Source: Taenia hydatigena (Eukaryota > Platyhelminthes > Cestoda > Cyclophyllidea > Taeniidae). From it: 64,000 nucleotides of DNA. The notes beneath the pieces are model-generated. The model was not told the DNA's origin. It did not search any database and worked only from the letters and a program-made list of their open reading frames with translations. Within the stretch, counting starts at the first letter, position 1, and every line of letters begins with the position of its first letter. Below, in pieces: positions 46,045 to 56,889 of this stretch. The stretch lies in assembly GCA_036345935.2 (NCBI GenBank), contig JADWOT020000004.1, forward strand, positions 8,700,734-8,764,733. The letters run 5' to 3'. Both the position numbers and the translations under genes were made by a program.

Positions 46045-46759
46045 ATGCAAGCGGTTTTGATGGACAAAAGGAGAGACACAATAATGTCATCTTTTAGCTC
46101 AGCATGTGGAAGATTCAAGTTAGTTCACATAAATTACTCGGCCAAATTCATCACCCTCTTTTGCTTATCTTCCTTGGCCTCCATTTATCGCTCACCTCTT
46201 CTTCGCCTCATTCTATCCATTCGACGCACTATCACGTCTACCTCAATGCAGTCGGTCTCCCTACAACTCACGCATCGCGTACACTCAACGAGGTCAAATG
46301 ACACAGACACACACACGTGTGAGGTGTGGTCACGCGGTCCCCCTCTCCACCCACTCACCCACTTACCCACCCACTTACCCACTTCCACAGGGATGATCTC
46401 GCAGGCCAGCCCACGATCGCGTCTCATGTTTTAAGGCCAACAACCCCAGCATTACCAAACTCGTATAAATCTACACGTTGTGATTTTGTGTACATGGGCT
46501 GCGTCTCCCTCCCAACATCTGCGTATGCCTCAGTGCATTCTGCTATTTTTCTGCATTCTCTAACGCAGTCATCCATCCACCCACCCACCTACACGTACCA
46601 GTCACTTCGGACCGTCACAGGGCCACCATCACTGTCTTTTCACATCGCCTTTCCTCTTCGCATTCCATAACCCATAACCACGTCATCCGCTGAGACTACA
46701 GTCCCTGCTCAATCACACGCCACCCTCTTCCACTCCCAACACTTCACCCTCCTGCTCTC
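46045..46759 (+). repeat. Composite repeat copy 3, Y segment
   Basis: Direct match to 2690-3429. Segment X is absent upstream. It is followed at about 46967 by an inverted F-box pseudogene and then inverted W and Z. Confidence 0.88.
46104..46301 (+). other. Small open frame conserved in Y copies (copy 3)
   Basis: A 65-codon frame matching the copy 1 frame, with the same stop and the shared HKLLGQIHHPLLLIFLGLHL stretch. See the copy 1 entry for the substitution pattern. Confidence 0.2.
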
Positions 46760-46920
46760 CCACAAAACATTCTGCTTCGCAAACCAACCTGCACTGCCAC
46801 ACTCTGCCATGCAGTAGGAAAGTAGTACACTCCATCATTACATCCTCTCTCCACTCGTCTCACAAGACTCTTTCTTTATTCCTCCATTCAACCATCCGAA
46901 TCAGCCTATTCGATATGTGC

Positions 46921-46967
46921 AGGTGGCGGTGGTGGTGGTGGTGGTAGAGATGGTGGTGATGGTGGTT
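46921..46967 (+). repeat. (GGT)n trinucleotide repeat
   Basis: GGT/GGA/GAT units directly beyond the 3' end of F-box copy C. Confidence 0.9.
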
Positions 46968-47891
46968 TACGAGCCATGAGCAATTTTATCTCCTCTGTCT
47001 GGTGGCTCCCACGCAGATGACGACGTGGTACTGTCAGCGCTCCTCCTCAAACTCAAAACGTAGCGCGCAAACTCCAACAACTCCATTGTGTTGTAGTAGT
47101 CGGTATCGAAGCGCTTGCAGCACCGTAGACGCCACTTCGCACTCGTGGTGGCCAGTGGACTATTCTCAATGTCCTCTATACTCTCCACGAAAGCGGAGAG
47201 CACCTGCATGTTTTTTTTCCGCATCACGCACCCCGTCTGTCACGACTGCAATGACTAGTACTTGATGCGGTTTTATAATGTCAAGAAGGCTAATGACGCT
47301 ATCCATCAAATCAAAATCCCTCTCCAGTTCGTAGATAAAACAATCATAATGGCGGAGGTGGTCATGGAAGTCCTCTTTTGAAATGCGCACTTTATGCATG
47401 AAGTTGCCTCGTGCCGGGTGGTATTCAAAACAAGAACCACTCAGTCTAGAGTTAGGGTCCATAATGAAAGGCTTCCTTCCAATAAACTGTCAGCGGCGAG
47501 AGTGCAATTAAATTCAAGCATGTGAGGAGAATCCCAAAATCCTCTCTCACCTGTGTCGAGGGCTGTGTACACATTGTCCGCTATAGGCAGCAGACAGCAA
47601 TGTACTGTCGGCTTGATAAGGTAACGACCATGTTGAGAAAGGAATGGTTGGAATGAATCCACCTCTTCCATGTGATACTGCACTGCCGAAACTGCACATG
47701 TTCTTGTCAAGCCACTTCCACCCACTGATGTAGCGATTGAGTGCCTCACGCTAACGACGACTTCGCAGTATCCACCTCCAATGTGGCATTGCCTTGCAAA
47801 CATTCATGAAGTCGGGAACATTCAGGAAGTGGTATATTTGTGGTGCCGATTCGGGTGGCGGTTGGATGATTTTGCGATGTGAATCATCATC
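46967..47891 (-). pseudogene. F-box protein pseudogene, copy C (FBXO4-like family)
   Basis: Minus strand. An F-box with FLNVPDFMNVCKAMPHWRW is readable from 47891, and the TAG after RSRR is the same one as in copy A. A 44-base deletion relative to A follows (after ...DKNMC), then the C-terminal domain (LIKPTVHCCLLPIADNVYTA), a one-base loss near 47470, KVRISKEDFHDHLRHYDCFI and IKPHQVLVIAVVTDGV, a slip at an eight-T run (47212-47219), and finally SPLATTSAKWRLRCCKRFDT with LLEFARYVLSLRRS. This is the only A-type copy that keeps the domain's end, which aligns with the FAELVQWGCYDVI end of copies B and D. It cannot encode a full protein. Confidence 0.78.
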
Positions 47892-49704
47892 CTCGGCCCA
47901 AATGTCAACGAAAGTACATTTTGATTGGTGGCCTGAGAAGAGTACAGGTGAGGGGTATTGAAATGAAGTGAGGATACGTGAAGATAGTGTAGAATGAATG
48001 TCGGTAAGTGAAGGGAGTAGAGATAACCGAAACGCAGCATTGTCGGGAAGGTCGGAAGCGTAGAATGACTGCGTGACGCAGACGTCGAGGTTGATATAGC
48101 TTCCGTTAGAGGGAGGGAGGGAGGTGGGGAGGGGAGAGCGAGGGCAAGGGCAGTCATTTGGCTGACCTCATTGACGTGTTCGCGCATTGGTTGTCACGTC
48201 ATCGTGGTCGTGGTCGTGGTCGTGTTCGTCTACCCCTTTGGCAGTCACACCATCAACACGTCTGTCACATAATGCCTTGTCCACCGACAAATAATGCGAA
48301 GGTGGGAGGTGGTGAGACACCACACAGTTCTCACGTCACGGTCATTGTTTGCAACGACAATGGCATCATCCACACCGTTGTCCACTTGGTACTTCGCAGT
48401 AGTAGTAGTAGTAGACACCCACCTCATCTAATGGCAAAGCATTTCTGCCTTTCTCAAGTCAAAGTCACAATGCGAGTAGCCATGGCACCTGTGCGGTCTA
48501 CCCTTGCTTCACTCACCCACTTACTCACTCACTCGCTCATGCTGTAAATCCACGAGTTTATCTCTGCGTTTGTTGCAAAATGTTGGCCATATTGGCCCAG
48601 TGAGTATCTCTGCTCGTGAAATGGAAATGGCCACACACACACAACTCGAAGTCGATTTGTGCCTTTTCTTGTTGTTCACTTCATCTCATTATGTTAATGT
48701 CTTGCTAAAAGGCGGACAGGACGGACAGGCGTGGACAGGGCAGTGCGCTTTGATGTGACAGTGAGGTGGTGCCTCGAGAAGCCGCACGCCTCAATGGCAC
48801 AGCACCAATACTAGCAACTCTACGTGTGGACGAGGTGAGTGGCTTTGAGGACAGGAGAAGAAGGCGCTGTTTTACCGACCTACACAGTGCCTAACACACA
48901 CCCACTCCTCACACCATCCACGAAGTAGGCGGACATTGTGCTCTTCCACCAGTTGTGTGACGACGTGGTCCTACTGTGTGGAGGACGATGTCGTAGACCT
49001 CATCTCAACTGCCCCTCCACGTGGCATTGTCGGCGCCAATTTTCTGCCCATAGATCTGTTAAGCACAAGAGTATTTTACTCTGTGTGTGCGTGTGTGTGT
49101 GTGGATGTTTTAAGTCAGTGGAAAGGAAGCCTCAATCTCCAACCCACCTGTAGCGATGAGAATGCGAAATGCCAACATCGGGCATTATTATGATTGAGGA
49201 GTGTAGCCACATTTGACGCAGCGTGCGGAGCCGCCAATGCAGTGAGGAGCATTGCTGATTTGTGAAAGGAAAGCTAATCGGAGCGCATCCCACGCCACAT
49301 CACACAGACTTGCCTGCATTGCATCGCATTGCATTGCCACCACCACATGTTCCAACGTGTTGTGGGGCAATAAATTTACTTTCCCTGTCCTCCTCCTCCT
49401 CCTCTTTCTCCTCCTCCCCCTCGTGACTTTTTAATGTAAGTTAACGCAGTACATTTGCCTCAATTAAGGCCGCTAACCAACAATGACGGAAGCGCTCTCA
49501 GCCCCTGCACGCGTTGTCGGTCGCGCAATCATAAGACGTTGCAACCGATCTAGATCACCCAAACGGTGCAAATCCTGTCCAAGAATACCAACGCTTCATC
49601 CTCATTAAACACTCTACACCACCACTACCACCACCGCACCGCCTACACTCGCACATCGGCAAGAAACCCGTGTCCCCTTCCCAAACGGAGACCGCTTTTA
49701 TTGT
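47892..49704 (-). repeat. Composite repeat copy 3, inverted W and Z segments
   Basis: W (47892 to about 48855) is the reverse complement of 80-1079. Z (48857-49704) runs in the same direction as 32955-33787. W and Z are contiguous here and at the window start, so FWZ is one unit. Frames such as 48158-48547 plus are not preserved in the other copies. A short AGT repeat lies at 48394-48412. Confidence 0.88.
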
Positions 49705-50447
49705 TAGCAAGTCGATTGACATGAGGACGGCCAAGGAAGGACGACAATTTGGAGGTTTAGTGTGCTTGTGGTAGAACAGTTAGCAAAAGTGAGGAAAGAA
49801 GAAGGAGAAGAAGAGGAAGGGAAAGGAGTACGGGAAAATTCCACCTTCCTCACCATGTATGACGCGTTCCCACTGTCAAGGAGCTGCTAGCAGCAGAAGG
49901 AAGCGATTGACACTAACTACACTCACCGCGGAAACATTCAAAGCTAGTTCAATGTTGAGAGGGAGAGGAAGAAGGGAGGGAGTGAGGGAGGGAGGGAGGG
50001 AGGGAGGGAGGTAGGTAGGTAGGTGAGAGATATGTGCCGGATAGGCTGTAGACACAAGGTATGAGAAACACTAACAGCATTAGCAACAGTAACAGAAATA
50101 ACATTCGTTATTGTTACTGCTACCACTATGAGAGGAGCAGAGGGTGAAAGGGAGATGGGGAAAGAAAGAGAGCAGGGAGCACGCCGAGACTACTGCTGCC
50201 ACAAGTATTACCACATCAACACTGCAGTAGAAGGGGTAAAAAAGCGTCGCGCTGGTCACTAAGCAGTCGCCACGCTTCCTACTACTACGTCTCCAACCAC
50301 ACCGCATAGCCAGGAACGCGAGGAGGGTGAGGAGGAGGAGGAGGAGAAGCGTGTGTAGATGATCACAAAACCAAACCTCTGTGAGCCGAGAGGGAGAGAT
50401 ATAGAGAGATGAGAATCACCCCTAATACCAACACCAACACCAACAAC
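49705..50447. other. No gene; polypurine tract inside
   Basis: GA-rich sequence with (GGGA)n then GGTA units at 49960-50022 and GGA units near 50325-50345. Frames are low complexity. Confidence 0.55.
49960..50022 (+). repeat. (GGGA)n/(GGTA)n polypurine tract
   Basis: Seven or more consecutive GGGA units followed by GGTA units. Quadruplex-compatible on the plus strand. Confidence 0.9.
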
Positions 50448-50534
50448 ACGAAACCTGCAACTCATCTGGTGACGCAAAAACACAAAGCAGTGCAATGATC
50501 AAGACCACATTCTTATGTGCTTTCACGAACTTAC

Positions 50535-50640
50535 CTCTGATGCGGTAACAACTCTCACTACTTCCAGCATTGTCATCAACAGAGGGAGCTGCGTGTGCTC
50601 TCCGAATCTCACGTAAAGACATACTCTAGGTATTGCAAGA
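50535..50640 (-). CDS. Candidate exon in F2, unknown protein
   Basis: Counterpart of 19591-19696 with the same TTAG/TCAG acceptor position and GTAAGT donor. Thirty-five codons are open, including PLLMTMLEVVRVVTASE. The amino-acid differences from F1 are moderate. Confidence 0.35.
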
Positions 50641-50886
50641 CTAAGAGCAGATAAATTTGCCGGCAATATTGTTTGCGATGCCCATTTTCTGCAAGGTAAG
50701 ATCCACTACTTCCACCTCCAATTCTGGAATTTTGAACCACGTTAATTACTTAAGCCTCATCTGGTAAAATACTTCTCGCATTATCATGAGCGGTAGCTTA
50801 TTCAAACTGTTGCAGCCTTTTATTATGTGCTTTCCATTACCTCAGTTGCGTTGACAAATGACTCTTGTTTTCCTTACTGACTTTAC

Positions 50887-51025
50887 CCTCATCAACGTAG
50901 AACAGCACATTGAGACGTGTCTTATCGACAAAGGAGTGGCTTCGATGTATCATGTGAGGAAAAGTTGGTGTAGCATCCAACTGTACAGTTGTGTGCGGTA
51001 GCATTCGAGATGAACAAAGTCGGTC
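50887..51025 (-). CDS. Candidate exon in F2, unknown protein
   Basis: Counterpart of 19207-19344. Acceptor TTTTGCCTCCTCAG and donor GTAAAG. The frame with TTVQLDATPTFPHMIHRSHS is open in both copies. Confidence 0.3.
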
Positions 51026-51455
51026 TGAGGAGGCAAAAGTGTCGGATCGTAGGGCAGACCGAGTGCGTCAGTGATCAGACAGCATAACTGATGAGAAGTA
51101 GCCCATCCCCAAGCCGACGACCCAGTGTGATTTTACAAGCACTCTCTAGCTTCTACTCTTCTCGTAAGTGAAACCGTGTGCTAGTTCACAAAAATTTTCA
51201 CTGAGACCAGTTGAACTTGAGATGCGGAACCTTAAAAGAGGGCCAGTCCAGGTCTTGTGATTGATTGTCTGACAACTTATTGCCAATGAGTTGACTGACA
51301 ACCAACTCAAATTAGAAGAGCGGGCCAAAGCATGGCTTGAAGAAACCAGATTTACGGACAATCATTTGACACGAGCATGAGAGTCTGTCACCGACAGCTG
51401 AAATCCCCAGACTCGAACGCCTTCTTTGGCTAGACTAGAGGCGTATACCGCGAAT

Positions 51456-54400
51456 ACTTCCTTCTGTTCCACCATGTAGCTTGAGTTAAATGCCGAACGA
51501 AGGAGCTAGAACAAAGTGTACCCAGTTGACTTCCTCCTTGTAATCAACATCGTGACGAAAAGGAATCATTCAAATCATCTGTAGGCTTCGTGACCCATGT
51601 CACTCTTTGCTGGCGCGTGTTTAGCGGACTCGCAGTTTGTACGAATAGTAGAGCTGAGCCCTTCCTCCCTACTAGTAGGTTTTCGGCCTACATGATTTTG
51701 CATTTTACCTTCTCTTTCCCAAAACTGTGCACGACACGATGGTATAAGCACAAAGCCGCCGTTTGAAATAATTCAAGTAGAGTTAGCAAAGCAGGATGCG
51801 TAGCGAGTAAGTTTGTCTAACCAACAAATTGTTGTCCTATTTAACAAGTGAATCATTCTGCGGTAATTACAAGAGATGGATGATTTGCATTGCAAGCAGT
51901 GGGGTGAACCCACTATGTCGGTGCTCCACTTGGTAGGAGAGATCAAGTCTGTCCCTCTACTAACGACCTGTGCGAACAGACATCCAGTCGTTTCAGGTCT
52001 CGATGCCGACAATCAAGGTGGCATAGAAGATAGACTACGCCTGTGTGGGCGAAGCAGTGTGCAGTGAGCTGCGATATGAAACTGGCGAGAATCTGCCCAC
52101 ACATGGGACTTGGAGCACACTGCCATCATATGAGGCTCAGCCATGGCAAAACATTTGCAGCTGACGACCCTACCCTACCAGTCTCTACCGTATAGCAGCC
52201 TTTGCACATATCCACTGCCTATGACTCCTGCCTGATCATTAACTCCTTTCATGGGCATTAGGAATGGGCAATTTCACGATTGTGGTGGATACAGGTAGGC
52301 CAGACTGCATAATAGGAAGCCGACTTGATAAGTTGAATGGGAATTTATGTGATTAGAACAAAGCAAACAAAAGTAGTGGATGCATGCCAAAATGGGCGAT
52401 TTAACACCAAAAAAAGACATGAAGAATTTCTAGGATGCTTTCAGTACACTTGCAACACTTGGCTTGTCAGAGCCCACGATATGTGGTGTAGGCCTTGATG
52501 CTTGAATTGAACAGAGTCTCCGTACAACTGTTTCTCAACCGTGGAGGCTCCAATGTTTTAGGACAACGCTCGAGGCGCCGCAAAACCGGAAGCGACCCTA
52601 TGACTTACGAAACAAACTGATGAAAATGCCCTTCCGTGCATTGTAGAGAGCAACATTTCATTTGCATGGAAGTGCGGCATCAGGCAGAGGATGCTTCAAT
52701 CAACTTCAACGACTGCGTCAAATTTTGTCGCACACTCTCGCTCACTCTGATTGGTAGTGCCTTCGATGAACGCGGCGACAAGGCCAACATGGGTGTATCA
52801 GTCCGTGTCAAGATGAGTCACATCCACCCATTCATGCGGATAGGCAGGGGCAGCATAAAAGTTTTCGCGGAGGATATCTTCCCTCAAACAGCAAACCGTT
52901 TTGCATTTCTATCTCGATTTCTTAAAAGTTTCACCTATTTACCCCATTTACAACCGCTTTACAATTCGTCAAAACTGCTTGTTGTGTAAACCGTTCAAGC
53001 AACCAGGATGATATTTACCTCGCCTTCAGTTATACCATCTGCCATTTGAATACCAAAACATTCAGGATACTGCACTACAAATTGTCGTGATTAGGACTTT
53101 CCTCCTGTCCTTCGTCATCAGTCAGCACTTCATGCTCCAACACGCCACAGCTTTGAGGCAGAATGTTTCATGAGTTGGTTGCACAAACATCTAAATGTCA
53201 TGATGAGACCTCCCATTCTGAATGCTCTGCATTGTCCCCACGTCATTGCGCCAATCGTGTACCACATGCAGGTGTGCTTCCATCAGCAAGCTCAAGTGAC
53301 TCAAGAATGACTTATTGACTGACAACTCTATTGTTGTGTTCCTTACCGTGTCGCATGAGCTACCTTGCTCACCCTTCAAAATGAAGTTATTCATCCCACT
53401 TTGATCACCATCTTGGTCTCATCATATATTTTGAGGTGGAGGAAGGATGAATACTACAGCGGCACGAAGAGTGAACGACGCAAATATGGTCAACATGGAG
53501 CCGAAATGTGGAAGTAAGGCATGGGATTGAAGGGGACTCGATATATCACTGTCACCTACCACCGGCCACGCAACCAAGATGGTATCAGAACTCATGGAGA
53601 CAGAGGAGGAGGTTCTATGAAACAAGCACGTCCACAGGCGTGCAAGTAGACCAATCAGCGGCACAAGCATACACAAGATTTGGATGCGAATCATTCTAAA
53701 TGCAGCCAATGAAGTGGAAATGATAGGTCTATCAATGCAGATCATTCGCATCCATAAGCGGGAACGTGCTGGCTGGCTTAAACTTGGGATAAGCGACTGT
53801 AATATGGGTAGCGAGACCACGACAGTGACTTCTACTGCTTCATAAGCTGGTGATCGAAGTTGTTTGTTTCTCGCTCCTGTATTTTGTGATACCTGTGTCG
53901 ACGTCTTGAAGGTTCTAGCAAAGTTGAATTGGAAAAAGTCTTATGATATACTCGAAGAAGGGGAGTTGGTTCTTAGTCCTGTTACATCATCGTGTGGCGA
54001 TTGTTTCTCTACATAATATGCTGAGTTGGCTGCGCTGCTCAATAAAATGTGATTACAGATGCCCCTACCATTTCGCAAGTTCCTTCCATAGCAAGAGCAA
54101 TTGTTATCAGCTGTGAATAAGCGCGTAAATGCCAACATTTTGTTTAAGATTATGGCAGACACTTTCTTAAGGCCACTGAAAGTGTGAAGGGAAGTGTGGT
54201 ACATGGCCGTCCTTCGCGCCCTCCCGTGGTGCTGCTAATGCTACACGATCAGCGCATGTGCATGCATGACTGTGGACGTGAATGCCCCCGTGTGTGCCCG
54301 TCGCAATGTCTCTTCTGCTGCCTTCCTGCGATCGACCACTATCTAGCCAGCATTGCCAGATAGACCCCTCAACACCGTTTACGCAACGTGCACGTCGAGA

Positions 54401-54841
54401 CTCCGATCGCATCCTTACAGATGACGAGTGATCTAATCAGACAAGACACGATGGGAGAGTGGTTACTGAGGCTGGATGTAGCTTTGATTGTTCTACCATT
54501 GTAGGTGTTCCACAGGGAATAAATTAACGACAAACCTTCGTGCATATTGGTGCTGCAGCTGCTGCTTCAATCTGTGTGCATGCCTATGAACGCGTCTGTG
54601 GCGCAGTACGTCTACTCCTCTCGCCGTGGATTGTGCCGCCATCTCCGTAGCATGATCAAGAAGATGCAGGTAAAAGTATTCCCCCACGTCCACTGTCTTC
54701 CGCTCTGTGTCTGCACCTCTAAGGTGGTCAGCTCAATTAGGTAGATGTGCTGTGTTCCCTTGCCTCTGGATGTCTTTCAACAGAGCATGAAGGAAGTGGT
54801 GAGATGCGAGGCAATAAAATAATAATTAAAATTAAGGCTGT
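51456..54841. other. No confident gene
   Basis: Several protein-like but unsupported frames: 51876-52067 plus, 52636-52989 plus (FCRTLSLTLIGSAFDERGDK) and, around 53600-53830 plus, ILNAANEVEMIGLSMQIIRI with another frame after 53850. They may be exons of an unrecognised gene or its remnants. Splice boundaries could not be fixed. Confidence 0.35.
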
Positions 54842-55028
54842 TTGGAAATGCGAGTATTCCAGTTCTGCTTGGTGGCTTGGCATCTGGACCATATAAGTAG
54901 CCTCTTGATCCACTTTTACGTCAACAACGATTTTCGCCAAGCTGCCGTGACCTTCGTTGACCTTGGAAAGGACATGACTTTGCGTGCTGAGCATTACAAA
55001 TTATCTTACGTTTTATTATTTTTTCAAG
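54842..55028 (+). CDS. Candidate exon, unknown protein
   Basis: A frame ending at a strong donor (TTCAAG|GTAAGA at 55029), including HLDHISSLLIHFYVNNDFRQ and RAEHYKLSYVLLFFQ. It reads as helical-repeat protein. The acceptor is not clear. An 85-codon minus frame overlaps. Confidence 0.3.
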
Positions 55029-55030
55029 GT

Positions 55031-56741
55031 AAGAGAAACAGCTAACTTTTTTTGTAAACAATGTTCATTTAACCACAAAAGGTAAGTTGACAAACAGGAG
55101 ACCTTAAGTGTGACCAAAAAAATTGGCAATCAACGTCAAACATAACGTGGTCTAGAAATAGCCTTAGTTAACGAAAATTACAGGTCACTTTAACGGGTCC
55201 GAATTTAAACGTCAGCTCTGGAGCCCAGATAGACGTAGGGATCAATTCAAATTAGGAAGACGTGTTTGATGCATGCAAGGTTAGTCACCCTCGTCCTTCT
55301 TATTTATTTTGGCAAACCGCCATCATTTTCATCATGGTTGAAGGCTCTCGGTTGTGCGATTCTCTAAACGCGGCTGGTCAAATACGCAAATGCGAAAGGC
55401 GTCAATTCGCAATGGTCAACTATTTCCGGATTCATTTCCTGTCAAAAAATGCTTCTACTTAATATGCTTACGTAACGGTGTTTCTAATTATCTGTAGAAG
55501 TGGGAAACGTACTCACAATACCTTTGTAAAGTGGTTTCTATTTAAAGCCTCAATACCAGTCTGACTGCAAGATAGTAAACCGTTTGCTTTTTAACTGAGC
55601 AAAGAAATGAATTTTTCACTAAAAATGGATATGTGAGGAGGCTGCCTGTGTTCTTGCAGGTGATTTCGAAGCGTTGGCACTTGCCAAAGTTAACGCGAGA
55701 ATTGATAGCTTCGGTGACAGTTAGTGGTATGAAATGCTGTAGCTGAGTCTTAATAAACCACGTGATAGATCAAAAGTCCATCATTCCGGCTCTCCCTTAT
55801 GTGCCTGTGGTCATTGTATAACCAACTTTCGCAAAACATCGGAAATAGTATATCCTCTTAAAATGTTTTCACATTTATCCGTGGCTATTATTTGCAGAAA
55901 GTGCGAATGCAGATGCACGTCTAGTGCCTCAGACGGCGCAAGTAATTTCTTCTATCGACATCGCTAAATGAAATGACGGATCTTTGGTACTTTAACAGTC
56001 CAAGCCGTTAATTATTCATCCTTTATATTGTCTAATGGCAAAATCCTTCAATGTCTTTTTTGAAGAAGCTAAGATCAACATTTGACATGCTTTCTCATCG
56101 AAGTAATTTGCAACTTCGTTACATGCTGGATCACCGCTTGCTGCAAGGTGCATGGACAACTGCTATATCATAATGTTGTGTACGCGTATCTCCCGAATCC
56201 CATGGAAGGCAACAGGCTGACAGGTAAATGCCTCTGGTGCCCGATGCAATGAGTTTAAAGTAGGCGTGGTCGGCGTGTGTGCGACTGATGGTTATGAAGC
56301 ACGGGTATTAAGGACTGAGCGTTCGGCAGGGTGATTTCATTCATGCGCAGCTATGATAGCTCATTGGCCTTCATCATTAAGCCATTTTGAAGCTGCTGCG
56401 AATGACGCAGGTTGGTCGGAAAGCAAGTCTGTCTAGGATCAGAGAAAGCCACCAGGACCTCTTGTTCAGGGTGTCGAACATCTTTTCCATACAGGTTTCT
56501 CAGTTACTTGCGCAACTCTCGGGTAAGTGTTTACACTGATGATGCTGTAAGAACTAAGCATTAGGCGAAGCATACGCGATGGCCTTCACATGGTTTCCTG
56601 ATGAGGCACACACATGTCCACAATCACACTTACACACACACACACCTGCACCGCTTGCCTTGATAACTTCTTTTCTCAACAGCGAGATGCATGCGACAAA
56701 TGCTCGAGGTGCACACTTGTACTAAGCCTATCAATTGTTAG
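55031..56741. other. No gene seen
   Basis: AT-rich; no domain or duplicate. A CA repeat lies at 56630-56645. Confidence 0.5.
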
Positions 56742-56889
56742 GCAACCAGTGGGACATTGTTGCATTTACCACCCGTCGTCCAGTATGGATTAAACTGGTC
56801 CGATGCCGAACACTTTCTGCTGCTTAAACCTCTTTTTATCGAGATGTTGCGTTTGCCAAGAGAGAACTTGAACTACTACGAAATCGGAG
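56742..56889 (+). CDS. Candidate exon, unknown protein
   Basis: AG acceptor (CAATTGTTAG) and GTAAAC donor bound 148 bases with one open frame, including DAEHFLLLKPLFIEMLRL. The pyrimidine tract is weak. Unrecognised. Confidence 0.25.

Larger units (their letters stand above)
50448..51455 (-). repeat. Inverted duplicate F2 (partner 18800-19800)
   Basis: Reverse complement of F1. It preserves both exon-like stretches and their splice sites: 50535-50640 and 50887-51025. The frame LAIPRVCLYVRFGEHTQLPL in the first is open here too. Confidence 0.88.

Noticed and set aside
47822..48187. Frame starting MREHVNEVSQMT, also at 5020-5391
   Set aside because: Start and end agree, but the middle is in different frames because of indels, and copy 1 has an early stop. 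Shared DNA, not a conserved protein.
49960..50022. Possible telomere-like array
   Set aside because: The unit is GGGA/GGTA, not TTAGGG, and it is short and internal.
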